64,000 nucleotides of DNA from the NCBI RefSeq assembly GCF_050337105.1, contig NZ_JAKJSQ010000011.1:1-64000 (forward strand), given 5' to 3'. Numbering within the stretch: the stretch's first letter is position 1; each line of letters begins with the position of its first letter. The position numbers were made by a program, and so were the translations under genes. The notes under the pieces are model-generated. The model searched no databases, had not been told where the DNA came from, and worked only from the letters and a program-made list of their open reading frames with translations. The DNA comes from Aliivibrio_A kagoshimensis. GTDB taxonomy: Bacteria; Pseudomonadota; Gammaproteobacteria; Enterobacterales; Vibrionaceae. Positions 53,973-63,902 of the stretch are shown here, piece after piece.

Positions 53973-54494
53973 TTAACGATATCGCCCTTTTTTTGCTCCG
54001 CTTGCTTTTCCTGCTAATGCTACCAAGGTTTTATTTACGTTGGCATGACAAATTGCCGCCCCTAAGGCATCCGCAGCATCTGCTTGAGGCTGGGCTGGCA
54101 GTTTTAGCATGCTGGTCACCATGTGTTGTACTTGCGCCTTATCTGCACTACCAGAACCGGTTACCGCTTGTTTAATGAGTCGTGCCGCGTATTCGTACAC
54201 GGGAAGATCGGCATTCACCGCCGCAACGATGGCGCTGCCACGAGCTTGACCTAACTTTAACGCCGAGTCGGCATTTTTAGACATGAATACCTGTTCAATC
54301 GCAAATTCATCCGGTTGAAATTGCGTAATGATCTCGCTCACTCCAGCATAAATTTGTTTAAGACGTCCTGGTAACTCTTTTTCAGAGGTGCGAATACAGC
54401 CACTGCCTAAGTAAATAAGCTGCCTACCATTTTGTTTGATCACCCCATAACCAGTGATGCGAGAGCCGGGATCTATCCCAAGAATAATGGACAT
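53973..54494 (-). CDS. ruvC: Holliday junction resolvase RuvC
   Basis: 173-residue endonuclease. Catalytic acidic residues lie in LGIDPGSRITGYGVI, FAIEQVFM and DAADALGAAICHAN. Resolves Holliday junctions with RuvAB. First gene of the ruv set. Confidence 0.98.
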   Translation of the reverse strand: MSIILGIDPGSRITGYGVIKQNGRQLIYLGSGCIRTSEKELPGRLKQIYAGVSEIITQFQPDEFAIEQVFMSKNADSALKLGQARGSAIVAAVNADLPVYEYAARLIKQAVTGSGSADKAQVQHMVTSMLKLPAQPQADAADALGAAICHANVNKTLVALAGKASGAKKGRYR

Positions 54495-54539
54495 AAAGAC
54501 CTAATTTTCTAATAACAGTATGATTGTAATTCTATTTGC

Positions 54540-54575
54540 AAAAAAAAAGCAAAGTCACCGTAGTCACTTTGCTTC
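54540..54575 (-). terminator. Terminator after aspS
   Basis: Minus-strand AAGCAAAGT and ACTTTGCTT nine-base-pair arms followed by a run of T. Stops aspS transcripts before ruvC. Confidence 0.85.
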
Positions 54576-54615
54576 TATTGAATCGTCAACCTTTACAATA
54601 CGACAAGGGTTAACT

Positions 54616-56382
54616 CTATTCTGCTTTTTTTGATACTTCTATTGCAAGCTCATCCAGAGACGCTGGGTTTGCTTTGCTTGGCGCATTAGTCAGTAGACAT
54701 GATGCCGCGGTTGTTTTAGGGAACGCAATCACATCACGAATGTTGTCTGTATTACATAACAACATAGCTAAACGGTCTAAACCAAACGCTAAACCTGCGT
54801 GAGGCGGCGTACCGTACTTCAACGCTTCAAGTAAGAAACCGAACTTATCTTGCTGCTCTTGCGCGTCAATACCTAGAATACCAAACACTGCCTTCTGCAT
54901 ATCTGCATTATGAATACGTACTGAACCACCGCCCACTTCATAACCGTTAATGACCATATCGTAAGCATCAGAATTTGCTGCCGCAGGGTTTGCTGCTAGC
55001 TGTTCAGCAGTTAAACCAAGTGGCGAAGTGAATGGGTGGTGCATGGCGTGCAGGTTACCCTCTTCATCTTGCTCAAACATTGGGAAATCAATCACCCAAA
55101 GTGGCGCCCAAGCATTTTTATCCGTTAGCTCTAAATCATCGCCAAGTTTCACTCGAAGTGCACCCATCGCTTCATCAACAACACGTGAAGTGTCTGCGCC
55201 AAAGAGAATAATGTCGCCCGTTTGCGCATTCGTTCGCTCAAGAAGTGCATTAACCACCTCTTCATTTAAGAACTTAGCCACTGGAGATTGAACACCTGCA
55301 AATCCTGCCTCACGGTCGTTAACCTTCATCCATGCTAAACCTTTAGCGCCATAGATGCCGACAAAGTTTCCGTACTCATCAATCTGCTTACGAGAGAGCT
55401 TAGCGCCACCCGGTACACAAATTACTGCAACACGTCCTTTTTCATCATTAGCAGGACCTGAGAAGACTTTAAACTCAACATCTTTGACTAAATCTGCGAC
55501 GTCTACCAACTCTAATGGGTTACGCAGATCCGGCTTATCAGAACCAAAACGGCGAATCGCTTCAGAGAATGGCATGATCGGGAATTCACCCAGTTCAACG
55601 TCCAGTAACTCTTTCCACATGTCATGAACTAAACGTTCAGTCACTTCACGAACCTGCTGTGACGACATGAACGAGGTTTCGATATCTATCTGAGTAAATT
55701 CAGGCTGACGATCAGCGCGTAAATCTTCATCACGGAAACATTTTACGATCTGGTAGTAACGATCAAAACCAGACATCATCAGCAATTGTTTGAACAGCTG
55801 TGGTGACTGTGGCAATGCGTAAAAACTGCCTTTATGTACACGGCTTGGTACTAAGTAGTCACGGGCACCTTCAGGTGTCGCTTTGGTAAGTACCGGTGTT
55901 TCGATGTCCAAAAATAGATTTTCATCTAAAAAGCGACGTACAAAACTAGATGCACGAGCACGCAGTTTAATGCGGTCGCTCATCTCTGGGCGACGAAGAT
56001 CAATGTAACGATACTTCAGACGCTGCTCTTCAGAGTTAATTTGGTTAAAATCGAGCGGCAAAGGCTCCGATTTATTAATAATATCTAGACCTGTTGCGTA
56101 AAGCTCAACTTCACCAGTCGCCATATCTTTATTAATTTGGCTATCAGGACGTGCACGAACTTCACCCGTAATGCGGATACAGAATTCATTACGAAGTTGG
56201 TTAGCTTCTGTGAAGATCTCTTTCACATCTGGGTCGATAACTACCTGAACAATACCTTCACGATCTCGCATATCGATAAAGATAAGGCCGCCTAAATCAC
56301 GACGACGGTTTACCCAGCCGCAAAGTTCTACAGTTTGTCCTGCCAGGGACTTGTTCAGTTGACCACAATAATGGCTGCGCAT
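54616..56382 (-). CDS. aspS: Aspartyl-tRNA synthetase
   Basis: 588-residue class II synthetase, close to the 590 of E. coli: anticodon-binding OB fold (VELCGWVNRRRDLGGLIFID), class II core with PQSPQLFKQLLMMSGFDRYY and FRDEDLRADRQPEFTQ, a bacterial GAD insertion, and motif 3 GLAFGLDRLAMLL. I set the start at MRSHYCGQLN (56382), preceded by GGGAA; the open frame extends 46 residues further with no conserved sequence. Confidence 0.97.
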   Translation of the reverse strand: MRSHYCGQLNKSLAGQTVELCGWVNRRRDLGGLIFIDMRDREGIVQVVIDPDVKEIFTEANQLRNEFCIRITGEVRARPDSQINKDMATGEVELYATGLDIINKSEPLPLDFNQINSEEQRLKYRYIDLRRPEMSDRIKLRARASSFVRRFLDENLFLDIETPVLTKATPEGARDYLVPSRVHKGSFYALPQSPQLFKQLLMMSGFDRYYQIVKCFRDEDLRADRQPEFTQIDIETSFMSSQQVREVTERLVHDMWKELLDVELGEFPIMPFSEAIRRFGSDKPDLRNPLELVDVADLVKDVEFKVFSGPANDEKGRVAVICVPGGAKLSRKQIDEYGNFVGIYGAKGLAWMKVNDREAGFAGVQSPVAKFLNEEVVNALLERTNAQTGDIILFGADTSRVVDEAMGALRVKLGDDLELTDKNAWAPLWVIDFPMFEQDEEGNLHAMHHPFTSPLGLTAEQLAANPAAANSDAYDMVINGYEVGGGSVRIHNADMQKAVFGILGIDAQEQQDKFGFLLEALKYGTPPHAGLAFGLDRLAMLLCNTDNIRDVIAFPKTTAASCLLTNAPSKANPASLDELAIEVSKKAE

Positions 56383-56664
56383 GATGAATTTCCCAATCAT
56401 AATAGTTATACCAATCAACAAACCGTTCAAAACATGATATTGGTCTGTTGTTATCAATCTGTTTATTCGCATAAATTTGATTAAATAAGCAGCAATTTGC
56501 CGCTTTTGATGAAAAATCAAACAATTCGAAACAATAGCTAAACATTATAAAGGAAATAGCTTACAGATAAAGACAATCCCCATATTTTTATCTACAATGT
56601 TGCCTCTCTTTTCGATGGACGCGATAAGAGTTAACATTTATGCGTTTGCTTGAAGAGAATAACC

Positions 56665-57393
56665 ATGAAAAACCACGATAATATCTTTGCAGCCCCAATT
56701 GATAAAATGGGCGATTTCACCTTCGATGAGAAAGTGGCAGAGGTCTTTCCGGATATGATCCAACGCTCGGTTCCCGGCTACAGTAATATCATTTCAGCGA
56801 TTGGGATGTTGGCTGAACGTTTTGCCAAACCGCATTCCACGGTGTATGACCTCGGCTGCTCTTTAGGCGCGGCGACCCTATCCATGCGTCGTCATATCAA
56901 ACATGAAGGGTGTAAAATTATTGCTGTCGATAACTCTTCTGCCATGGTTGAACGTTGTCGATTACACATTAATGCTTACCGTTCAGATACCGTGGTCGAT
57001 GTGGTTGAAGCGGACATCCGTAATATTATGATTGAAGATGCAAGTGTTGTGGTGCTTAACTTTACTTTGCAGTTCCTCTCCCCAGATGATCGCTTAACCC
57101 TGCTACAAAAAATTTATAAAGGGCTGCGCCCTGGTGGCATTCTTATTTTGTCTGAAAAATATGTGTTTGAAGATAATGAGGCGAATGAGCTGTTGATCGA
57201 CCTACATCATGACTTCAAACGCGCCAATGGTTATAGCGAATTAGAGATCAGTCAAAAACGCAGTGCCATCGAGAATGTAATGCGCCCTGATAGCATCGAT
57301 GTTCATAAAGCTCGCTTTAAAGCGCTAGGTTTTCGTAGCAATGAAGTGTGGTTTCAGTGCTTCAATTTTGGTTCCATGTTTGCCATTAAGTAA
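56665..57393 (+). CDS. cmoA: Carboxy-SAM synthase CmoA
   Basis: 242-residue Rossmann-fold enzyme converting SAM and prephenate to carboxy-SAM. VYDLGCSLGAATLSMRRHI is the SAM loop, and LNFTLQFLSPDDR and the ERCRLHINAY helix are family marks. The start is the ATG at 56665, since the longer reading begins with a TTG. With cmoB it makes the 5-oxyacetic acid modification of wobble uridine. Confidence 0.96.
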   Translation: MKNHDNIFAAPIDKMGDFTFDEKVAEVFPDMIQRSVPGYSNIISAIGMLAERFAKPHSTVYDLGCSLGAATLSMRRHIKHEGCKIIAVDNSSAMVERCRLHINAYRSDTVVDVVEADIRNIMIEDASVVVLNFTLQFLSPDDRLTLLQKIYKGLRPGGILILSEKYVFEDNEANELLIDLHHDFKRANGYSELEISQKRSAIENVMRPDSIDVHKARFKALGFRSNEVWFQCFNFGSMFAIK

Positions 57394-57480
57394 CCTGTCT
57401 ACTGTTACAAAATATTCATGTGGTTGTTGATGTTTCTACAATCACTCACCACTTACACTCGATAACGAATGACTGAATCT

Positions 57481-58452
57481 ATGTTTGATTTCTCTGACTT
57501 TTACCAACTGATTGCTAAGAACCGATTAAGCCCTTGGTTGAATACTCTACCCTCACTACTTACCCACTGGCAAAATTCCGAGCATGGCGACATGCCCAAA
57601 TGGCTTCGAGTGCTCAAAAAGATATCGACGGATAAACCGGATAACATCGAGCTGAAAAGTGAAGTGAAAATCACCAATGAAGTGGCGTTAGTGGCTGGGG
57701 AAAAAGCCAAACTAGAGAGCCTATTGAAAACCTTTCATCCATGGAGAAAAGGCCCGTATAACCTACATGACATTCATATTGATACCGAGTGGCGCTCAGA
57801 TTGGAAATGGGATCGTGTCCTTCCCCATCTGTCACCATTAAAAGGTCGTCATGTATTAGACGTAGGTTGTGGTAACGGGTACCACATGTGGAGAATGCTC
57901 GGTGAAGGTGCAAAATTAACCATCGGCATCGACCCATCACATCTTTTTTTAGTTCAGTTTGAAGCCGTTCGTAAACTTTTGGGTAACGATCAACGTGCCC
58001 ACCTCTTACCTCTTGGCATTGAACAGCTGCCAGCTTCTAACGCTTTTGATACTGTATTTAGTATGGGTGTGCTTTACCACCGTCGCTCTCCGTTGGACCA
58101 TATCATGCAGTTGAAACAGCAATTGGTGCAAGACGGCGAATTGGTGTTAGAAACCTTAGTAATTGATGGTGATGAGAACGATGTCTTAGTTCCTACTGAT
58201 CGCTATGCACAGATGCGCAATGTCTTCTTCTTCCCTTCAGCTAAAGCACTAAAAGTATGGATTGAAAAATGTGGCTTTGTGGATGTAAAAATAGCGGATA
58301 TCAGTACTACCACCACTGACGAACAACGTACCACTCAATGGATGACTCACAACTCCTTGCCTGATTACTTAGATCCCAAAGACCCAAGTAAAACGATAGA
58401 AGGTTATCCTGCGCCTAAACGCGTGGTGATGATTGCAAGAAACCCAGACTAA
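57481..58452 (+). CDS. cmoB: tRNA U34 carboxymethyltransferase CmoB
   Basis: 323-residue enzyme transferring the carboxymethyl group of carboxy-SAM to 5-hydroxyuridine at tRNA position 34. SAM site VLDVGCGNGYHMWRML; HIDTEWRSDWKWDRV and SMGVLYHRRSPLDH are conserved. I use the Met at 57481 because it gives the usual start (MFDFSDFYQLIA) and length; an ATG at 57469 adds four residues. Confidence 0.96.
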   Translation: MFDFSDFYQLIAKNRLSPWLNTLPSLLTHWQNSEHGDMPKWLRVLKKISTDKPDNIELKSEVKITNEVALVAGEKAKLESLLKTFHPWRKGPYNLHDIHIDTEWRSDWKWDRVLPHLSPLKGRHVLDVGCGNGYHMWRMLGEGAKLTIGIDPSHLFLVQFEAVRKLLGNDQRAHLLPLGIEQLPASNAFDTVFSMGVLYHRRSPLDHIMQLKQQLVQDGELVLETLVIDGDENDVLVPTDRYAQMRNVFFFPSAKALKVWIEKCGFVDVKIADISTTTTDEQRTTQWMTHNSLPDYLDPKDPSKTIEGYPAPKRVVMIARNPD

Positions 58453-58513
58453 CTTGACCTTTAATATCAAACCCTTTTGAAATTACTCATAATTTTGTAG
58501 ATTAGGAAAAATC

Positions 58514-59287
58514 ATGCTTCGACGTACGCTCTCACTCTCTGCCCTTTTATTCCTGTCAGGTTGCAGTTTGCTCAGCGATAATAGCAATGAACAGACATTA
58601 ACAGCTATCCAACAGGTTGAAACTAACATCCAGAGTCTAGATAGTAAGATTGATAATAAAATAAATAACTTAGAAACTTCTATCAATCAACAAAATGAAT
58701 ATATACTCAACCTTGAATCTGATTTATCCGCGATGGCTGAAGAGATGGTGCTAACCCGTCAGCAGCAACAGTTGATTATCAACCGATTAAAAGCGTCGTC
58801 AAATAGTGTTTCGCAAAAGAGCACTGAAAGCACCTTAAATCAATACAATAGTAGCAACTACGAACATACCCTTATTTTAGGGGCAAAAGAGTGGGTTACC
58901 ATTGACGCTATTGACTCACGATTTACTGCTCGGGTAGACACTGGCGCGGCAACATCCAGCTTAAACGCCGTTAATATGCAAGAGTTTGAACGTGACGGGC
59001 AAAAATGGGTTCGATTTAACTTAGCAAATACGGCAGAAACTGATGAAAAAATTCAATGGATAAGTGCGCCAATCGTTCGCCATGTGAATGTTCGTCAGAC
59101 TTCAAGTGATGAGCTTCAAAGACGTGCAGTGGTTGAGCTAAGAGTCGGGCTTGGGGCGCTCAATGAAAAAGTCCTCTTTACCCTTGCTGATCGCTCCCAA
59201 ATGACGCATCCTATTTTACTAGGTAGAGAGTTCATTAAAGACATTGCCATTGTTGATGTCAGCAAAGAGTTCTTACAAACGCAATAG
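58514..59287 (+). CDS. Lipoprotein retropepsin-like (RimB/zinc-protease family) peptidase
   Basis: 257 residues: signal peptide with lipobox LSGC, a coiled-coil region (about 25-100) and a C-terminal retropepsin-like domain with the aspartic motif ARVDTGAATSSL and LLGREFIKDIAIVDVS. Databases often call this family ATP-dependent zinc protease, but the motif is that of single-Asp retropepsins. It heads a three-gene cassette with a transglutaminase-like membrane protein and an ATP-grasp ligase; I recall some annotations naming such genes RloA-B-C and linking them to osmotic stress. Confidence 0.85.
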   Translation: MLRRTLSLSALLFLSGCSLLSDNSNEQTLTAIQQVETNIQSLDSKIDNKINNLETSINQQNEYILNLESDLSAMAEEMVLTRQQQQLIINRLKASSNSVSQKSTESTLNQYNSSNYEHTLILGAKEWVTIDAIDSRFTARVDTGAATSSLNAVNMQEFERDGQKWVRFNLANTAETDEKIQWISAPIVRHVNVRQTSSDELQRRAVVELRVGLGALNEKVLFTLADRSQMTHPILLGREFIKDIAIVDVSKEFLQTQ

Positions 59288-59334
59288 TAAATTCAATAAC
59301 CATCTAATTTAGCTACTATTTCAACGGGGATGTT

Positions 59335-60843
59335 ATGTCGTCTAGAATACCTTTTTATTTTCTGATCTCACTGCTCGTTGTTGTTGGACTGGCTCTTAGC
59401 TGGTTTAGGCACGATGTATACGGTGTTCCATGGGCGCCAGGTGAAACCTCGCAAGTATGGGATGTGGAAGCTCGCATTCAGTTCACCGCGTCAGGGGAAG
59501 CAGCCAAACTCTCAATGGCTGCACCTCAAACTCAAAAAGGTTTCACCCTTGTTGATGAAACCGCTTCGTCTCCTGGATACGGTATTGCCTATCTCAATAC
59601 CGATAACGGTCGCAGAACAGAGTGGTCAATTCGTCAAGCCGATGGGCCACAAGTGCTCTACTACAAATCTCAATTCCTTGTTGACCCTAAAGCTGATTTT
59701 CAAGATGTAGACCCTACTGATGAAAAACTAGAAACCATCACTTTTGATGGCCCGCAACAATTATCAGCCCAGTCGTTGTTGGATCAAGCTCGAAAACACT
59801 CTGCTGATAACACCACGTTAACTCGTGAACTGATCAAACAATTTACTGACGGTGAGAATCAAAATGCCTCACTGCTGTTGAATAACCTCAAAAAAGAGCG
59901 CGCAATCTCTAAACTGCTGTCAATGGAAGGTATTCACAATAAGGTGGTCGGTGCGCTATGGCTCGAAGATGGTCGTCGTCGACAGTCAGTACAGCCCATG
60001 ATAGAAATTTGGGATCAAGATAAGTGGGTGCTTTTTAATCCTGAAACCGGTGAACAAGGTCACCCTGACAATTTGCTGATCTGGGATGACTCAAATGTCT
60101 CCCTCCTAGATGTTGTGGGCGGAAAAAATAGCCAAATACTCTTTTCCATGATCTCCCAGGATATCTCCCCTTCTCAAGCAACGGCAAAGAAGGTGGTGAC
60201 CGACGATCTATTAAACTTCTCTATTCACAGTTTACCGCTGGCTGAACAGTCGATGTTTAAAACCATCATGTTAATTCCAATTGGCGCATTAATTGTGGTG
60301 TTCCTGCGTATTATTATCGGCTTAAAAACATCAGGAACCTTTATGCCAGTGTTGATTGCTGTTGCCTTTGTGCAGACGCAGTTATTAACCGGTATTGTGG
60401 GCTTCTTACTGATCGTTGGTACCGGTTTAATCATCCGTGGTTATCTATCTCGGCTTAACCTCCTCTTGGTGGCCAGAATTTCTGCGGTGATTATTGCGGT
60501 GATTATGATCATCTCTGTCTTTACCGTTGTTGCCTTTAAAATAGGGCTTAATGAAGGATTGAGCATTACCTTCTTCCCGATGATCATTCTCTCTTGGACC
60601 GTCGAACGTATGTCGATTCTCTGGGAAGAAGAGGGTTGGAAAGAGGTAGCAACTCAAGGCGGTGGCTCTCTATTGACTGCTGTCCTTATCTACATCGCCA
60701 TGACTAACCCTTATGTTGAACACCTCACGTTTAATTTTATTGGTCTACAGTTGGTGGTTCTGGCAGTAATACTGATGCTTGGTAACTACACGGGCTACCG
60801 TTTAACTGAACTTCGTCGCTTTAAACCATTAGCGGAGGATTAA
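59335..60843 (+). CDS. UUP1-type protein: inactive transglutaminase fused to seven-helix membrane domain
   Basis: 502 residues: N-terminal helix, a periplasmic transglutaminase-like domain (about 40-270) without a recognisable catalytic Cys, and a C-terminal seven-helix region starting near TIMLIPIGALIVVFLRIIIG. Probably a receptor or scaffold that presents a substrate to the partner peptidase and ligase. Follows the peptidase gene by 47 bases and is three bases before the ligase. Confidence 0.86.
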   Translation: MSSRIPFYFLISLLVVVGLALSWFRHDVYGVPWAPGETSQVWDVEARIQFTASGEAAKLSMAAPQTQKGFTLVDETASSPGYGIAYLNTDNGRRTEWSIRQADGPQVLYYKSQFLVDPKADFQDVDPTDEKLETITFDGPQQLSAQSLLDQARKHSADNTTLTRELIKQFTDGENQNASLLLNNLKKERAISKLLSMEGIHNKVVGALWLEDGRRRQSVQPMIEIWDQDKWVLFNPETGEQGHPDNLLIWDDSNVSLLDVVGGKNSQILFSMISQDISPSQATAKKVVTDDLLNFSIHSLPLAEQSMFKTIMLIPIGALIVVFLRIIIGLKTSGTFMPVLIAVAFVQTQLLTGIVGFLLIVGTGLIIRGYLSRLNLLLVARISAVIIAVIMIISVFTVVAFKIGLNEGLSITFFPMIILSWTVERMSILWEEEGWKEVATQGGGSLLTAVLIYIAMTNPYVEHLTFNFIGLQLVVLAVILMLGNYTGYRLTELRRFKPLAED

Positions 60844-60846
60844 ACC

Positions 60847-61809
60847 ATGTTTGACATGTTTACATCTCCATCGAAGCTTCATGTTAAAGGCATCATGGGA
60901 ATGAACCAACGTAATGGCGGCTACATCGGCCGTTATAACGACAGAACTAAATATCCACTGGTTGATGATAAGTTAAAAACCAAGATTATTGCTGAAAAAG
61001 CAGGTGCAACGGTACCCAAGCTAATTGGAGTGATCAGCCATCAGTATGAAGTGAAACGTATTCATAAGATGGTTAAGCAGTGGCAAGGTTTTGTTATCAA
61101 ACCAGCACAAGGGAGTGGTGGAAAAGGTATCTTAGTTGTCGTTTCTCATAAAGATGGTGTCTATTATAAACCTTCTGGTGCCTCAATAAACGAACAGGAT
61201 GTGGAGCGACACATCACCAACGCATTAGCTGGTTTATTCTCTTTAGGTGGCAAAAATGATGTGGCGGTGGTTGAAAACTTAATTAAGTTTGACCCCGTAT
61301 TCGATGGTTTCAGCTACGAAGGTGTTCCTGATATTCGGGTGATTGTCTTTAAAGGCTACCCAGTGATGGCAATGATGCGATTATCAACAGCGGCATCAGA
61401 TGGTAAAGCTAACCTTCACCAAGGTGCTGTCGGTGTTGGTATTGATATCGCAACAGGCAAAGCTGTTAGAGCAGTACAATTTGATAAACCAGTCTTAAAT
61501 CATCCAGACACTGGTAAAGAGCTGGCGACTCTTCAAGTCCCCCACTGGAATAAGCTATTAACACTTGCATCCAGTGCATGGGAGATGACAGGGCTGGGTT
61601 ATTTAGGTACCGATATGGTGTTAGACAGTGAAGAAGGGCCAATGGTGTTAGAGCTTAATGCTCGCCCAGGGTTAGCCATTCAAATAGCCAATGGCGCTGG
61701 ACTGCTACCTCGCCTGAGACACATTGAAGGGTTAGAACACGATGTTGTCTATCCAACACCTGCAGAGCGTGTTGCCTATTCAGCAGAACAATTTGGTACC
61801 CATGAATAA
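60847..61809 (+). CDS. Alpha-L-glutamate ligase-like ATP-grasp protein
   Basis: 320-residue ATP-grasp enzyme of the RimK-like group. KTKIIAEKAGATVPKLIGVI, GFVIKPAQGSGGKGILVV (ATP-binding lysine and Gly-rich loop) and MVLELNARPGLAIQIAN (metal-binding Glu/Asn) are seen. Predicted to add an amino acid to a peptide or small molecule. Start ATG follows GGAGG and is three bases past the UUP1 stop, so it is co-translated. Confidence 0.88.
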   Translation: MFDMFTSPSKLHVKGIMGMNQRNGGYIGRYNDRTKYPLVDDKLKTKIIAEKAGATVPKLIGVISHQYEVKRIHKMVKQWQGFVIKPAQGSGGKGILVVVSHKDGVYYKPSGASINEQDVERHITNALAGLFSLGGKNDVAVVENLIKFDPVFDGFSYEGVPDIRVIVFKGYPVMAMMRLSTAASDGKANLHQGAVGVGIDIATGKAVRAVQFDKPVLNHPDTGKELATLQVPHWNKLLTLASSAWEMTGLGYLGTDMVLDSEEGPMVLELNARPGLAIQIANGAGLLPRLRHIEGLEHDVVYPTPAERVAYSAEQFGTHE

Positions 61810-61819
61810 CGGATACATG

Positions 61820-61850
61820 GATAAGAGCACAACATCTTTGTGCTCTTATC
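61820..61850. terminator. Bidirectional terminator between the ATP-grasp gene and tdk
   Basis: Thirteen-base-pair perfect arms GATAAGAGCACAA and TTGTGCTCTTATC with a five-base loop. It lies between convergent genes. Confidence 0.8.
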
Positions 61851-61865
61851 ATTTTCAACACTCTG

Positions 61866-62444
61866 CTACTTATTCAGCGCTTCTTTATAGTGCTTTCGAC
61901 ACACTGATACATATAACTCATTACCACCAATAGCCACTTGATCACCATCTGCAATAGCAACCCCATGCTCATCTGTACGTATCACCATGTTTGCTTTCCG
62001 CCCACAATGGCAAATCGTTTTTAACTCAACCAACTTATCCGCCCACGATAATAGGTATCTGCTTCCTTCAAAAAGCTCACCTAAAAAGTCAGTTCTTAAT
62101 CCATAACAGAGCACAGGGACATGCTGCTTATCCACAACCTCTGTCAACTGGTAAACTTGTTCTTTGGTTAAAAATTGACACTCATCAATGAGAATACAAT
62201 CAATTTTTTGCTTTTGCGTAATGGCTGTAATGTCCGCTAACAGATCTTGCTCTTTTGAAAACAACTTTGCTTCTGCTTCTAAACCGATGCGAGAGCTTAC
62301 TTTTCCTTCTCCATATCGAGTATCAATCGAGGCGGTAAAGATCAAAGGGGTCATCCCTCTCTCTTTATAGTTAAACGCTGACTGTAGCAGTGTGGTTGAT
62401 TTACCCGCATTCATTGCCGAGTAATAAAAATACATTTGAGCCAC
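61866..62444 (-). CDS. tdk: Thymidine kinase
   Basis: 192-residue salvage kinase. P-loop FYYSAMNAGKST, DECQFLTKEQV, and the zinc lasso with CHCGRKA and the C-terminal VCRKHY. GTG start (giving the usual MAQMYFYY) with AAGGA upstream. Single gene. Confidence 0.96.
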   Translation of the reverse strand: MAQMYFYYSAMNAGKSTTLLQSAFNYKERGMTPLIFTASIDTRYGEGKVSSRIGLEAEAKLFSKEQDLLADITAITQKQKIDCILIDECQFLTKEQVYQLTEVVDKQHVPVLCYGLRTDFLGELFEGSRYLLSWADKLVELKTICHCGRKANMVIRTDEHGVAIADGDQVAIGGNELYVSVCRKHYKEALNK

Positions 62445-62470
62445 AACTCATTCCTTATCTTTTTTATTTT

Positions 62471-62497
62471 AAAAAAAAGGCCAGTAATCACCAGCCT
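62471..62497 (-). terminator. Terminator after cysS
   Basis: Minus-strand AGGCTGGT-GATT-ACTGGCC hairpin with two wobble pairs followed by eight T. Confidence 0.7.
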
Positions 62498-62516
62498 CTA
62501 TCTACTATTTAATGGG

Positions 62517-63902
62517 TTATTTCGTTCGGCGCCAAGTCGTTCCCGCAGCCCCATCTTCTAACACAATGTTCATGGAGGTTAACGCATCACGCGCCTGGTC
62601 AGCAGCAGCCCAATCTTTAGCAGCACGAGCATCATTACGAGCTTTAATCAGTCGCTCGATTTCAACCACATCATCAGCATCACTGTCATCACCTTGTAAG
62701 AAAGCTTCTGGGTCTTGAGACAAAAGTCCTAATACATCCGCGAGTTCCCGCATCAATGCACCAACTGCAGACGCCTCTTCAATATTCTCTGTTTTCAAAC
62801 GATTCACTTCACGTGCCATATCAAACAACACAGAGTAAGCTTCCGGTGTATTAAAGTCATCGTTCATTGATGAAGAGAAACGACTCACAAATTCACTGCC
62901 ACCTGCAGGAGCAGCATTACGATCTAAACCACGCAATGAAGTATATAAACGCTCAAGTGCAGAACGAGCTTGTTTTAAGTTATCTTCACTGTAATTTAGT
63001 TGACTGCGGTAATGACCTGACATCAAGAAATAACGAACTGTTTCAGCATCATAATGACCCAAAACATCTCTAATGGTAAAAAAGTTACCGAGAGACTTTG
63101 ACATCTTTTCACGGTCAACCATCACCATACCACTGTGCATCCAAGTATTCACATACTGACCGTCGTGCGCACAGCAAGATTGTGCAATTTCGTTTTCATG
63201 ATGTGGGAACATCAAATCAGAACCACCACCATGAATATCAAAATGGTTGCCTAAAATAGAAGAGTTCATTGCTGAACACTCAATGTGCCAGCCCGGACGT
63301 CCATCTCCCCAAGGTGATTGCCAAATTGGCTCTCCCGCTTTAGACATTTTCCACAGAACGAAATCCATTGGGCTTCGCTTAGCACTCTCTATATCGACTC
63401 GAGCACCGGCTTGTAGCTGTTCTAAATCTTGGCGAGACAGTTTGCCGTAATCATCAAACTTCTTCACTTCGAACATTACGTCACCATTTGAGGCGACGTA
63501 AGCAAAACCCTTTTCAATCAATAATTCAACCAGCGCGATAATTTCAGTTATATATTCTGTCGCCTTCGGTTCGATGTCTGGACGCTTCATTCCGAGCGAA
63601 TCAAAATCGGCATGCATCTCTGAAATCAGACGCTCAGTAAGGCTGTCGCAACTCTCGTTATTTTCAGCAGCGCGCTTAATAATTTTGTCATCGATATCCG
63701 TAATATTACGTACAAAGGTCAAGTCGTAACCTAAGAAACGCAGATATCTTGAAACCACATCAAATGAAACAAACGTGCGGCCATGACCGATGTGGCACAA
63801 ATCGTAAATAGTAACCCCACAAACATACATACCAACCTTTCCAGCTTCGATTGGCTTAAATTCTTCTTTCTTCTTTGTTAGTNAGTTATATATTTTTAAC
63901 AT
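62517..63902 (-). CDS. cysS: Cysteinyl-tRNA synthetase
   Basis: 461-residue class I synthetase. HIGH motif in CHIGHGRTFVSF, KMSKS in REKMSKSLGNF, zinc ligands around MYVCGVTIYD, HIECSAM and PHHENEIAQS. The start is at MLKIYN as in other vibrio CysRS; an in-frame ATG five codons earlier lacks a ribosome site. Codon 7 contains the undetermined base 63883 and reads TNA, so it is Ser or Leu unless the base creates a stop; a complete synthetase is expected. Confidence 0.95.
   Translation of the reverse strand: MLKIYNXLTKKKEEFKPIEAGKVGMYVCGVTIYDLCHIGHGRTFVSFDVVSRYLRFLGYDLTFVRNITDIDDKIIKRAAENNESCDSLTERLISEMHADFDSLGMKRPDIEPKATEYITEIIALVELLIEKGFAYVASNGDVMFEVKKFDDYGKLSRQDLEQLQAGARVDIESAKRSPMDFVLWKMSKAGEPIWQSPWGDGRPGWHIECSAMNSSILGNHFDIHGGGSDLMFPHHENEIAQSCCAHDGQYVNTWMHSGMVMVDREKMSKSLGNFFTIRDVLGHYDAETVRYFLMSGHYRSQLNYSEDNLKQARSALERLYTSLRGLDRNAAPAGGSEFVSRFSSSMNDDFNTPEAYSVLFDMAREVNRLKTENIEEASAVGALMRELADVLGLLSQDPEAFLQGDDSDADDVVEIERLIKARNDARAAKDWAAADQARDALTSMNIVLEDGAAGTTWRRTK

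Noticed and set aside
54616..56520. Long form of aspS with 46 extra N-terminal residues
   Set aside because: The extension is not conserved-looking, and the usual AspRS start lies at 56382 with a ribosome site.
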